The position numbers were made by a program, and so were the translations under genes. Below, piece by piece: positions 16,951 to 25,242 of a stretch of DNA of 33,170 bases. Positions within the stretch are counted from its first letter, which is position 1; each line of letters opens with the position of its first letter. The notes under the pieces are model-generated. The model saw only the letters and a program-made list of their open reading frames with translations, made no database searches and was not told where the DNA came from. The stretch lies in the NCBI GenBank assembly GCA_047518225.1, contig JAKZRK010000181.1:1-33170 (forward strand), in the 5' to 3' direction. The stretch comes from GCA-2731375 sp047518225 (GTDB lineage: Bacteria > Pseudomonadota > Alphaproteobacteria > GCA-2731375).

Positions 16951-18302
16951 GTTCCGGCCACCATTAAGCCATCGATGCGCAAAGTGGGTGCATTGCTGCC
17001 ATAGCGGAACGTCAAATCGTCGGCCGGGGTTATATTCAAGAACATATCCTTCAGGTTTCCGGCGATGGTCAATTCCGAGACCGGATGGGTCAGGACGCCG
17101 TTCTCAATCCAGAACCCGGAGGCGCCCCGGCTGTAATCACCGGTCACGCCATTGACGCCAAAACCAATAAGTTCAGAAACGTAAAGACCAGAGGCAACAC
17201 CGGCCAGCAAATCATCCCGGCTGCAGGCACCTGGCCGCATATACAGATTGGTCGTGCTTGGCGATGGTGGTCCCGAGGTACCCCGGCTGGCATGGCCAGT
17301 GGTTGCCAGGCCCAATTGCCGGGCCGAAGCCGAGTCCATGATCCAGGTCGCCAGTTCACCGTTATTCGCCAACAACCATTCCCGGTTTTCAACGCCTTCA
17401 CCGTCAAAAGGCTTTGACGCCAGGCCCCTTGGCCGATGGGGATCGTCAACAATGGTTATACCGTCCGCGAACACCTTCTTGCCCAGGCTGTCCCGCAAAA
17501 AAGATGTACCGCGCGCTACTGACATGCCGCTGACGGCGCCTGTGAAATGCCCAAGCATGGAGTGCGAGACGCGGGGATCGAAAATCACCGGCGATTGCTG
17601 GCTTTCAACCTTGCGCGGGTTCAGGCGCCTGACGGCCCGTTCGCCCGCGGCGGTACCGATGGCCGCGGCCCCTGCAAGATCGGCGGCGTGGCGGGCCGAG
17701 GTGAAATCATAGTCGCGTTCCATTCCCGTTCCTTCACCTGCGATGACGGATGCGAACAGCGAATGAGATGACGTGGCATAACCGCCCGAAAATCCGTTCG
17801 AAGTGAACAAGGCAATGCGGCTGCTGCCCCAGCTGGCGCCGGCGCTTTCGGAATTACTGACCCCGTCAACCGCCAGGGCCGCCGCTTCTGCCTCCGCCGC
17901 CATCTCGTACAACGCTTCTGGTGTTGGTTCTTCGCCGTCGTCGAGGTCCAGGTCGGGGATCTCCTTGCACAGACGATCGGTGTCCGCCAGACCGCAATAG
18001 GGGTCGTCGGGCATGGCACTTGCCATGGCCAGGCCGCGTTGGAGTAATTCTTCCAGGCTGGCCGGGGATATATCGGTGGAGGAAACGATGGCTTGTTTCT
18101 GGCCAAGAAAAATACGCAGGCCAAGGTCTTTGCTTTCCGATCTCTCCAAATCTTCGCGCGCGCCAAGGCGGTAGCTGACCTCTAGCGAGGCAGATTCAAA
18201 TAGTATCGCATCGGCGGCCTCCGCCCCGGCCCGTTTCGCCTTGCCGACAAGGTCGGATAGCAGGTTTAGATCGTTGGCCGTATCGACCGCGTTTTGGCTC
18301 AT
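16947..18302 (-). CDS. pmbA: TldE/PmbA family protease subunit
   Basis: A 451-residue protein of the TldD/PmbA family. TldE (PmbA) lacks the HExxH metal site that TldD carries, and none is seen here. The two proteins work together as a cytoplasmic peptidase that matures microcins and degrades the CcdA antitoxin in E. coli. Family blocks include the central HSMLGHFTGAVSG and the late GVNGVTGDYSRGASGFWIENG. The ATG at 18302 is chosen because it gives the usual length; an upstream in-frame ATG at 18377 would add 25 non-conserved residues. It is the first gene of the pmbA-IMPase-MFS unit. tldD is not in the window. Confidence 0.9.
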   Translation of the reverse strand: MSQNAVDTANDLNLLSDLVGKAKRAGAEAADAILFESASLEVSYRLGAREDLERSESKDLGLRIFLGQKQAIVSSTDISPASLEELLQRGLAMASAMPDDPYCGLADTDRLCKEIPDLDLDDGEEPTPEALYEMAAEAEAAALAVDGVSNSESAGASWGSSRIALFTSNGFSGGYATSSHSLFASVIAGEGTGMERDYDFTSARHAADLAGAAAIGTAAGERAVRRLNPRKVESQQSPVIFDPRVSHSMLGHFTGAVSGMSVARGTSFLRDSLGKKVFADGITIVDDPHRPRGLASKPFDGEGVENREWLLANNGELATWIMDSASARQLGLATTGHASRGTSGPPSPSTTNLYMRPGACSRDDLLAGVASGLYVSELIGFGVNGVTGDYSRGASGFWIENGVLTHPVSELTIAGNLKDMFLNITPADDLTFRYGSNAPTLRIDGLMVAGT

Positions 18303-18430
18303 CCGGCAATTCCACCGTTGGAAGACATCTCTTGCGCCCTGTATAGGACTTCCGCGACGGCATTGCGACCACCACACCGGCTAAAATGGCGAAAAATTGC
18401 TAACGAAGATGTAAGAGCGCCAAATGATGA

Positions 18431-18459
18431 CTTCAATCAGCATGATGAAATTGTATGAT
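18431..18459 (+). promoter_or_regulatory. Possible promoter of the SDR gene
   Basis: TATGAT at 18454-18459 is a good -10 hexamer. It is preceded after 17 bases by a weak -35 (CTTCAA, 18431-18436) and lies about 35 bases before the SDR start, in the 191-base region between pmbA and the SDR gene. Seen by eye only. Confidence 0.25.
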
Positions 18460-18482
18460 CCCTGGTGAAATTTTGGGGTCTT

Positions 18483-18488
18483 GGGAGG
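18483..18488 (+). promoter_or_regulatory. Ribosome binding site fixing the SDR start
   Basis: GGGAGG lies 5 bases before the ATG at 18494. It supports that start over the in-frame ATG at 18455, which precedes the site. Confidence 0.6.
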
Positions 18489-18493
18489 GTGTT

Positions 18494-19282
18494 ATGGAAT
18501 TGCGCATGGATGGGCGGGTAGCCCTGATCACCGGCGGTAGCGAGGGTTTGGGCAAGGCCATGGCGCATGGGTTTGCACGGGCCGGCGCGAATGTCGCCAT
18601 TGCGGCCCGGCGTATGGAACTGTTGGAGGCGGCGCGGGACGAAATCGCCGAGGATACCAGCCAGCGCGTCATGGCCAATTCAGCCGACGTTAGCGACGCC
18701 GCGCAGATCACGGAGCTATTCGAAAAAGTGCAGGCTGATTTCGGTCAGGTGGATGTTCTGGTCAATAACGCGGGCACGTCACAAACCGGAGCATTCGAAG
18801 ATATAACCGACGAGACCTGGCAATTTGATATTGATTTAAAATTGATGGCGGCGGTGCGCCTGTGCCGATTGGCGCTGCCCGGCATGAAACAGCGAAAATG
18901 GGGCCGGATCATCAATATTCTCAATACCGCGGCCAAGGCTCCCCGAGGCGGCAGCGCGCCAACAGCGGTAACGCGGGCGGCCGGCATGGCGCTGACCAAG
19001 GTCTTGGCGGGCGAAGGCGCGCCTCACAACGTCCTCGTCAACGCCTTATGCACGGGTATTATTGAAAGTGGACAGTGGGTACGCTGGCGGGAGGCCCTTG
19101 CCCCGGAGATGCCCATGGACCAATTCCTCTCAGGCATGGCAGTGGAGCGCGGCGTCCCCCTGGGCCGCCTGGGTACGGCGGAGGAATTCGCCAACATGGC
19201 TTGCTTCCTGGCCTCCGATGCGGGTTCCTACATCACGGGAACGGCGATCAATGTTGATGGCGGGCTTTCGCCCGTGGTTTGA
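18494..19282 (+). CDS. Short-chain dehydrogenase/reductase lacking the Tyr-Lys pair
   Basis: A 262-residue classical-length SDR. The cofactor side is normal: TGGSEGLG (13-20), the Asp of ANSADVSD (61-68), and NNAG (91-94). The catalytic side is not: where YxxxK is expected, the sequence reads TAVTR (157-161), so Tyr is Thr and Lys is Arg, and the usual Ser before it falls in NILNTAA. The C-terminal FLASDAGSYITGTAINVDGG is intact. It may still bind NAD(P)(H) and perform a different or slower reaction, or be regulatory. Similar TRAAG variants occur in other SDRs, so this is probably a real subgroup and not a sequencing fault. It stands alone, divergent from pmbA. Confidence 0.85.
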   Translation: MELRMDGRVALITGGSEGLGKAMAHGFARAGANVAIAARRMELLEAARDEIAEDTSQRVMANSADVSDAAQITELFEKVQADFGQVDVLVNNAGTSQTGAFEDITDETWQFDIDLKLMAAVRLCRLALPGMKQRKWGRIINILNTAAKAPRGGSAPTAVTRAAGMALTKVLAGEGAPHNVLVNALCTGIIESGQWVRWREALAPEMPMDQFLSGMAVERGVPLGRLGTAEEFANMACFLASDAGSYITGTAINVDGGLSPVV

Positions 19283-19309
19283 GCGGAAGCGGCGGTCCAT
19301 GGAGAGCCA

Positions 19310-19474
19310 TTAGAAATCCGAAACGATACCCTTGCGCTCCCAGTCGCCATAACGGGTGGGTTCAAGGCCCTTGGGCCCACCGATTTCCTTGGCGGGTGGC
19401 TGCGTTTCCGTGTTCGATACCGGTTCAGTCTTGCTTTCGCCAGGTTGCTTTAAAGCGGGTGTTTTTGTTGGCAT
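19310..19474 (-). CDS. DUF1674 small protein (SdhAF4-like)
   Basis: A 54-residue gene. Its C-terminal half carries the hallmark of DUF1674: EIGGPKG, then EPTRYGDWERKG and VSDF at the very end. The N-terminal half is Lys/Pro/Glu/Thr-rich and probably disordered. The mitochondrial relative (SDHAF4/Sdh8) helps assemble succinate dehydrogenase by binding the flavinated subunit. A matching role in this bacterium is inferred; no sdh genes lie in the window. GGGGGA precedes the ATG by about 9 bases. It is divergent from rsmB, a neighbour arrangement that I recall as common in Alphaproteobacteria. Confidence 0.85.
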   Translation of the reverse strand: MPTKTPALKQPGESKTEPVSNTETQPPAKEIGGPKGLEPTRYGDWERKGIVSDF

Positions 19475-19521
19475 CTAATTTAGTCCCCCACACGGAATGT
19501 CTTGCCTTGGATACGGCCGAC

Positions 19522-19549
19522 TTGATCGCGGGATCAGCTTGCTTACATA
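19522..19549 (+). promoter_or_regulatory. Possible promoter upstream of rsmB
   Basis: TTGATC (19522-19527), a 16-base spacer and TACATA (19544-19549) lie in the 155-base region between the divergent DUF1674 and rsmB genes, about 80 bases before rsmB. Seen by eye; weak evidence. Confidence 0.2.
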
Positions 19550-19629
19550 TCCATCAGGCTGGAACCTACCAGTGTCTGGGAAATTGACCAACCATGAATG
19601 GCGCCGGCCGAGGGGATGAATGATGTGTG

Positions 19630-20925
19630 ATGAGTGATACGGGGCATCGATCACGGTCCGCCGCCGCGCGGCTTTTGGGCCAGATTTTGGATCGACGGCA
19701 AATGCTGGATCAGGCCCTGGCCGATGAACTGGAACCGGGCCGGCGGCTGGCGGATTTGCCATCGCGGGACCGCGCCTTTGCCCGCTTGCTTGTGGTGACC
19801 GTGCTGCGCCGGCTCGGGCAAATAGACGACGCCATTTCCCGTTGTCTGGATAAACCTTTAAACCGGGCCGCGAAACCGGCTCTTAACGCGCTGCGTCTCG
19901 CGGCCGCCCAGGCCCTGTTTCTCGGCACTCCGGCCCATGCCGTGGCGGATGGCGCGGTCCGCCTGATGGGTCCCCGCCTACGCCATCTAAGCGGCTTGGT
20001 CAACGCGGTTTCCCGGCGCCTGACCCGTGACGCAGCGTCGATTTTGGCCGATCAGGATGAAGTGCGGCTGAATTGCCCCGATTGGCTCTGGCAGACCTGG
20101 TCGGCGGCCTATGGCGCCGAGGTCGCGCGTCGGATGGCCGCAAGCATGCTGGTTGAACCGACGCTGGACCTGAGTTTTAAAGGAGACGCTGGCGCCTGGA
20201 CGCAGGCGTTGCAGGGGGAAGTCCTGGCCACGGGCAGTCTGCGCCGCACGGCGGGGGGAGCGATCCAGGATCTACCTGGATTTGAGGAGGGGGAATGGTG
20301 GGTCCAGGATGCCGCCGCGGCCCTGCCTGTCCTGCTGTTGGGTCAGGTGGCGGACCGGGAGGTATTGGACCTTTGCGCCGCACCGGGAGGAAAAACCGCA
20401 CAATTGGCGGTGTCCGGTGCGCGGGTCACGGCGATCGACAATGCGCCGAAAAGACTGGCGTTGCTGCGCTCGAACCTGGAGCGGTTGAATTTGCAGGCCG
20501 AAACCTTTGTGGCCGACGTTTTGTCCTGGCGGCCGGCCAAACCGTTTGATTTCATACTTTTGGACGCCCCGTGCAGCGCCACGGGAACGATCCGCCGGCA
20601 TTCCGACATTTGGCATTTGCGGAGGCCTGAAGACGTGGCGCGGGCAGCGCTAGTACAAGACCAAATGTTGCAGGCGGCGATGGAGATGCTGGCGCCCGGC
20701 GGGACGCTGATTTACAGCACTTGCTCTCTGCAGCCCGAAGAATGCGAGCAACGGATCGAAGCATTTTTGGCGGCGGGCGTACCCGCCGCGCGCCGGCCCA
20801 TCGCGGCGGCGGAATTGTTTGGCCTGGATGAATTGATCACGCCCCCTGGGGATATGCGCACCTTGCCCCATCACCTGGGCGGAATGGACGGATTCTATGC
20901 CTGCCGTCTGGTGCGGAACGGTTAG
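19630..20925 (+). CDS. rsmB: 16S rRNA (cytosine-967-C5)-methyltransferase RsmB
   Basis: A 431-residue protein with an N-terminal NusB-like RNA-binding domain (about 5-135) and a C-terminal SAM-dependent methyltransferase. SAM motif I is LDLCAAPGGKT (246-256), and the two cysteines of m5C enzymes are Cys315 in LLDAPCSATG and Cys365 in YSTCSLQPEE. It methylates C967 of 16S rRNA in E. coli. The start is either GTG 19627 or the adjacent ATG 19630; ATG is chosen, with GAGGGG some way upstream. It begins the rsmB-rpe-heparinase row. Confidence 0.92.
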   Translation: MSDTGHRSRSAAARLLGQILDRRQMLDQALADELEPGRRLADLPSRDRAFARLLVVTVLRRLGQIDDAISRCLDKPLNRAAKPALNALRLAAAQALFLGTPAHAVADGAVRLMGPRLRHLSGLVNAVSRRLTRDAASILADQDEVRLNCPDWLWQTWSAAYGAEVARRMAASMLVEPTLDLSFKGDAGAWTQALQGEVLATGSLRRTAGGAIQDLPGFEEGEWWVQDAAAALPVLLLGQVADREVLDLCAAPGGKTAQLAVSGARVTAIDNAPKRLALLRSNLERLNLQAETFVADVLSWRPAKPFDFILLDAPCSATGTIRRHSDIWHLRRPEDVARAALVQDQMLQAAMEMLAPGGTLIYSTCSLQPEECEQRIEAFLAAGVPAARRPIAAAELFGLDELITPPGDMRTLPHHLGGMDGFYACRLVRNG

Positions 20926-20946
20926 TTTGTTGCAGCCAACAAGGCA
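20925..20946 (+). promoter_or_regulatory. Small hairpin between rsmB and rpe
   Basis: TTGTTG (20927-20932) and CAACAA (20937-20942) form a perfect 6-bp stem around the loop CAGC, starting at the rsmB stop codon. There is no T-run, so it is not a typical terminator. It may limit read-through or affect rpe translation. Confidence 0.3.
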
Positions 20947-20964
20947 AACTGCTACCTAGCGTTA

Positions 20965-21633
20965 ATGCAGCAAAGTACCCGTATCGCACCGTCAATTCTG
21001 TCCGCTGATTTTGCCGCGTTGGGCGCGGAAGTCCGGGCGGTAAGCGAGGCTGGCGCCGATTATATTCATATCGATGTCATGGACGGCCATTTCGTACCAA
21101 ATTTGACCATTGGGCCGGATGTTATTGCCGCCCTTCGCCCGCACAGCGAATTGCCCTTTGATGTGCACTTGATGATCAGCCCGGTGGATCCCTATATCTC
21201 CAAATTTAGGGCCGCCGGCGCGGATATCATCACGGTTCATGCCGAGGCTGGCGCGCATCTGCACCGGACCATTCAGTTGATCAAGGACCAGGGCGCGCGC
21301 GCCGGATTGGCCTTGAACCCGGGCACAAGTATCGCGGCGGTGGAGCCGTTGCTGGAAGATCTGGATCTTGTATTGGTGATGAGCGTCAATCCAGGCTTCG
21401 GCGGGCAATCTTTCATAACCGGGCAGTTGGAAAAAATCCGGCAATTGCGGAGCCTGATCGATGGCACCGGGCGGACCATCGATTTGCAGGTAGATGGGGG
21501 CATTAACGCCGCGAACGCGGTCGACGCGGTCGCCGCCGGGGCCGATGTGTTGGTGGCCGGCACGGCAACCTTCACCGGCGGTCCGGAATGTTACGCGGCC
21601 AATATAGCGGCATTGCGGGCAACGGCGCCGTAG
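20965..21633 (+). CDS. rpe: Ribulose-phosphate 3-epimerase
   Basis: A 222-residue TIM-barrel enzyme that interconverts ribulose 5-phosphate and xylulose 5-phosphate. Metal and catalytic residues are in place: His35 and Asp37 in YIHIDVMDGHFVPN, His68 in FDVHLM, the MSVNPGFGGQ loop and VDGGIN with the second catalytic Asp. The length is typical. It lies 39 bases after rsmB and is followed after 21 bases by the heparinase gene, so the three are probably one transcript. rpiA, which acts on the same substrate, lies 1.7 kb away on the other strand. Confidence 0.95.
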   Translation: MQQSTRIAPSILSADFAALGAEVRAVSEAGADYIHIDVMDGHFVPNLTIGPDVIAALRPHSELPFDVHLMISPVDPYISKFRAAGADIITVHAEAGAHLHRTIQLIKDQGARAGLALNPGTSIAAVEPLLEDLDLVLVMSVNPGFGGQSFITGQLEKIRQLRSLIDGTGRTIDLQVDGGINAANAVDAVAAGADVLVAGTATFTGGPECYAANIAALRATAP

Positions 21634-21654
21634 GGTTGGGAAACGCGCGACGAT

Positions 21655-23292
21655 ATGAATGATGGTTGGAGGCGGCTGAAAAACGCTGGATATCGAACCC
21701 GCTTGTACCGCTTTGCCTTGGAACGGCGCCAGATCGAACAACTGGATTTCCTGCCCCATGACCCTTGGCCAGGCGATCCGAAAGTGGCGGACCAGTTGTT
21801 CCGGGGCCAGTATCGCTTTGCGGGGCGGGAAGCGAACGCGCCGAACCAGCCCCCCTGGCGCTTGCGCCCCGATGATCATGAATGGCTCGCCGAATTGCAT
21901 GGCTTCGAATGGCTCCGTCATTTCGCGGAATCGGGTGGCGAGACGGCGCTGGCCCATGCCCGCCGGCTGGTGCGGTCCTGGATAGATCTATGTCGTGAAA
22001 TTGACCCGGTAACCTGGTCCCCAGGCGTGCTTGGCCGGCGCATAACAGCCTGGCTGGGCCACGGGCGCTTTCTGTTGCAAGGGGCGGACACGGATTTTGC
22101 CGACGCCTTTCTGAGCTCTTTTGTGGTGCAATGGCTGCACTTGCAGCGTACGGCCGGCGATGCGCGGTTTGGCCCCGAACAATTGTCGGCGTCGCTGGGC
22201 CTTGTTTATGGCGCCATGGCATTGCCGGACGAGGACGGCGCCGTGGTCAAAGGCTTGCGGCAAATCGAAATCTGGCTTGAAAATCAAACCATGAAGGATG
22301 GCGGCTATAACAGCCGCGCGCCTTCGGATTTGATGGCTGTCTTGCGGCGGTTGATTGCGCTGCGCGGGGCGGTAGGCGATTCCGGACGGCCGGTTCCCGA
22401 TTGGCTGCACACGGCAATTGGCCGGATGGCGCCTTTGCTGCGCGGGCTGCGCCATGGGGATGGCGGATTGGCGTTATTCAACGGTGGATTTGAAGAAAGG
22501 CCCGACAGCGTGGACGCAACCCTGGTCCGGGCCGGCGTGAAGGGCAAGGCGCTGTTAAGTGCCACGCAATCGGGGTTTCAACGGATGACGGCGGGCGCCG
22601 CGGTTCTATTGACGGATACCGGGGCCCCGCCGGCTGGCGCATGGGGCCAATACGCCCATGCCGGTGGCGGCGGGTTCGAACTGTCCATCGGCAAACGGCG
22701 TCTGATCGTCAACTGTGGTAGCGGACGGCAGCGCAGCGCGGATTGGCACGAGGCGGCCCGGGCGACCGCCGCTCATTCGACGCTGCAATTCGAGAACGCT
22801 AACGCCTGGCCGATCACGGAGAAGGGCAACTTCGGGCCCAATCCCATCCAACTTCACTGCCGCCGGCACGAGGATGAAGTTGGCAATACCTGGTTGGAGT
22901 TGCATCACGATGGCTATCGTCAGCGGTTTGGCGTGACCCACCGCCGACGACTGTATCTGGATGCCTCGGGTGCGGATGTGCGGGGCGAGGACCGGTTGGA
23001 CGCAAGCGGCCCGCCGGACCCGGACATGGGAACCGCAGAGCGTTCCGTCGCGGTGCGATTTCATTTGCACCCTGATGTGCAAGCTTCCGCCGTTCAGGGC
23101 GGCTCGGCTGTCTTATTGCGGTTGGGTGGCGGCCAGGGATGGCGGTTTCGTGCCAGTGGCGCCGAAATCGCCATGGAAGAAAGTGTCTATCTGGGACGAC
23201 CCGACCGAATTCGCCGCAGCCAGCAGATCGTCCTCTCCACGACCGCCCAATCCGACGGCAACGTGATTAAATGGGCCTTTCGGCAGGTTTAA
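21655..23292 (+). CDS. Heparinase II/III family protein
   Basis: A 545-residue protein with an N-terminal alpha-helical toroid (to about residue 290) that includes GFEWLRHFAESGG and ITAWLGHGRFLL, then a C-terminal beta-rich heparinase II/III domain (about 305-540). The AGGGGFELSIGKRRLIVNCGSG block and the HDGYRQRFGVTHRRRL segment are typical of this group in Alphaproteobacteria. There is no signal peptide, which is odd for a polysaccharide lyase. The substrate and even lyase activity are unproven; a role in envelope or capsule polymer turnover is possible. Its stop overlaps the rpiA stop by 4 bases. Confidence 0.85.
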   Translation: MNDGWRRLKNAGYRTRLYRFALERRQIEQLDFLPHDPWPGDPKVADQLFRGQYRFAGREANAPNQPPWRLRPDDHEWLAELHGFEWLRHFAESGGETALAHARRLVRSWIDLCREIDPVTWSPGVLGRRITAWLGHGRFLLQGADTDFADAFLSSFVVQWLHLQRTAGDARFGPEQLSASLGLVYGAMALPDEDGAVVKGLRQIEIWLENQTMKDGGYNSRAPSDLMAVLRRLIALRGAVGDSGRPVPDWLHTAIGRMAPLLRGLRHGDGGLALFNGGFEERPDSVDATLVRAGVKGKALLSATQSGFQRMTAGAAVLLTDTGAPPAGAWGQYAHAGGGGFELSIGKRRLIVNCGSGRQRSADWHEAARATAAHSTLQFENANAWPITEKGNFGPNPIQLHCRRHEDEVGNTWLELHHDGYRQRFGVTHRRRLYLDASGADVRGEDRLDASGPPDPDMGTAERSVAVRFHLHPDVQASAVQGGSAVLLRLGGGQGWRFRASGAEIAMEESVYLGRPDRIRRSQQIVLSTTAQSDGNVIKWAFRQV

Positions 23293-23966
23293 GAGGTGAT
23301 TACGGCGACCTGATCGCCGGATCCCAGCAAAACCCGTTCCGTCATGCCGCAAAACAAGCCATGTTCGACCACGCCGGGCAGGCTGGAAAGGGTCTGCGCC
23401 AGTCCCGCCGGATCGGTGATCGATGGGCCAAATGCGCAATCCAGGATCCAGTGATTTTCATCGCTGCGGAACGGTTTACCATCTGCCGTTCGACGCAGGG
23501 TTACCGCCGCGCCCAGGTCCCCCAAGCGTTGGCTCAAGGGATGGCGGGCCATGGGTATGATCTCAACCGGCAGAGGAAATGCTCCCAACACAGAAACTTG
23601 CTTGGAGGCATCGGCAATGACCACGAAGCGTTTTGCTGCTCCTGCGACAATTTTTTCTCGTAATAGAGCGCCGCCACCGCCCTTTATCAAATTTAGCGCA
23701 CCGTCAAACTCGTCGGCGCCGTCCACGGCCAAATCAAGGGTCGGGGTTTCATCCAGATTGGTCAGCGGAATGCCCAACCGGCCACACAATTCAGCGCTTC
23801 GTTTCGATGTGGCGACCCCGGATACGGACAGCCCGGCTTTTACCCGCTGGGCCAAAAGATGGATGAAATGCTCGGCCGTTGATCCCGTGCCAATGCCAAG
23901 ACGCATGCCGTCCCGCACCAGTTCCACCGCCGCGCCGGCAGCTATTCGTTTCGCTTTATCGCTCAT
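23289..23966 (-). CDS. rpiA: Ribose-5-phosphate isomerase A
   Basis: A 225-residue cytoplasmic isomerase between ribose 5-phosphate and ribulose 5-phosphate. Visible motifs are GTGST (26-30), DGADE (82-86), KGGGGA (95-100) and Glu104, the expected catalytic base. The ATG at 23966 gives MSDKAKRIAA and the usual length; an upstream in-frame ATG at 24077 would add 37 residues with no family resemblance and would run into yciB. It is divergent from yciB and convergent with the heparinase gene, with which it shares four bases at the stops (23289-23292). Confidence 0.94.
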   Translation of the reverse strand: MSDKAKRIAAGAAVELVRDGMRLGIGTGSTAEHFIHLLAQRVKAGLSVSGVATSKRSAELCGRLGIPLTNLDETPTLDLAVDGADEFDGALNLIKGGGGALLREKIVAGAAKRFVVIADASKQVSVLGAFPLPVEIIPMARHPLSQRLGDLGAAVTLRRTADGKPFRSDENHWILDCAFGPSITDPAGLAQTLSSLPGVVEHGLFCGMTERVLLGSGDQVAVITS

Positions 23967-24028
23967 AGGGGCAGCCTTTTTTTGCGGCGGTGTTCTGTTT
24001 CGTTTCAGTTCACTTCGATCCGGGCTAT

Positions 24029-24634
24029 ATGTTCGCCATGTCAAAAACTGTAAACGGCCCATCCGCCATAAATCCAATTCTCAAACTTGCCTTGGAAATA
24101 GGGCCTTTGGCGCTGTTTTTTCTGACCAACGCCCGGGCCGGATTATTTTGGGCGACGGGCATCTTCATGGTAGCGATCATTTTATCGTTGTCGATTACCT
24201 GGATGCTGGAACGGCGGTTGCCCACGCTACCGTTGGTGACCGGCATATTCGTTTTGATCTTCGGCGGCCTGACCCTGATTTTGCAGGACGAGCTATTCAT
24301 CAAGCTGAAACCGACCATCGTCAACACTTTGTTCGCGGTGATCCTTATGGGTGGGCTGTTCTGGGGCAAATCATTCTTGAAAAGCCTAATGGGAACCATG
24401 TTCCCCATGACCGATCAGGGTTGGCGCGTGTTGACCGTGCGCTGGGCCATGTTTTTTGTGGTTTTGGCGATATTGAATGAACTCGTCTGGCGCAACGCAT
24501 CGACCGACGATTGGGTGACGTTTAAAGTATTTGGCATCATGCCGCTGACAATTCTGTTCTCGGTCCTGCAATTGCCGGCCATGAACCGTCACCGTTTGCC
24601 CGAGGATATTTCCGAAGACAAGGGTGGACCCTGA
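24029..24634 (+). CDS. yciB: Inner-membrane septation protein A (YciB/IspZ)
   Basis: About 201 residues with five or six membrane segments. Family blocks include LALEIGPLALFFLTNARAG near the start, the central PTIVNTLFAVILMGGLFWGKSFL, and LNELVWRNAS. YciB acts in cell division and envelope synthesis in enteric bacteria, with a mechanism that is not well defined. The start is uncertain between ATG 24029 and ATG 24038; neither has a good ribosome site. Its TGA overlaps the ccmA ATG (TGATG at 24632-24636), so it is translated with the ccm operon and is probably its first gene. Confidence 0.88.
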   Translation: MFAMSKTVNGPSAINPILKLALEIGPLALFFLTNARAGLFWATGIFMVAIILSLSITWMLERRLPTLPLVTGIFVLIFGGLTLILQDELFIKLKPTIVNTLFAVILMGGLFWGKSFLKSLMGTMFPMTDQGWRVLTVRWAMFFVVLAILNELVWRNASTDDWVTFKVFGIMPLTILFSVLQLPAMNRHRLPEDISEDKGGP

Positions 24635-25242
24635 TGTTCCAGGGCCGTGACATTGCCTGCGAACGGGGTGAACGGCGCATTTTTTCCGGCCTCGATTTTC
24701 AAATTTCGCCGGGCCAGGCGCTCGTGTTGCGCGGTCCCAATGGCTGCGGCAAGACGAGCTTGCTGCGGATGGCCGCAACTTTGTTGAAGACAGCAGCAGG
24801 GCGATTGACCTGGGATGGTGTGGATGTCGCCGAGGACCCCGAAGAACACCGCGCAAGGCTGCATTTCATTGCGCACCAAGATGCGGTCAAGGGTGCCCTG
24901 ACGGTGCGTGAGAATATTGCGACCTGGTCGAAAATCAGGGGATCCGCCGATGCTCGGGTCGATGCGGCGATGGCAGCGTTCGGTATTGCGCACTTGGCGG
25001 ACACACCGGCCCAATACCTGTCGGCGGGCCAGCATAGGCGGGCCGCGTTGGCCAGGCTGATTGCTACCCGCGCGACATTGTGGCTACTCGACGAGCCCAC
25101 TGTATCCCTGGATGCGGATGGGACCGCCTGCTTGCAACAGGCGATCATGGATCATCGCGCCGATAGGGGCATGGTCATGGCCGCGACCCACATCGAACTG
25201 GGCCTGGACGATGCGGAAATTTTGCGGTTCGAGCCGCAATGA
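24634..25242 (+). CDS. ccmA: Haem exporter ATP-binding protein CcmA
   Basis: A 202-residue ABC ATPase. Walker A is GPNGCGKT (34-41), the signature is LSAGQ (129-133), and Walker B is LWLLDEP (149-155). The signature with Ala (LSAGQ) and the short length are typical of CcmA. With CcmB it forms the ABC unit that works with CcmC and CcmD to release haem-loaded CcmE. It overlaps yciB by one base and ccmB by four (ATGA). Confidence 0.95.
   Translation: MFQGRDIACERGERRIFSGLDFQISPGQALVLRGPNGCGKTSLLRMAATLLKTAAGRLTWDGVDVAEDPEEHRARLHFIAHQDAVKGALTVRENIATWSKIRGSADARVDAAMAAFGIAHLADTPAQYLSAGQHRRAALARLIATRATLWLLDEPTVSLDADGTACLQQAIMDHRADRGMVMAATHIELGLDDAEILRFEPQ

Noticed and set aside
20992..21957. A 321-codon open frame on the minus strand
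   Set aside because: Antisense to rpe and the heparinase gene, both of which have clear family motifs. The reading has no family likeness.
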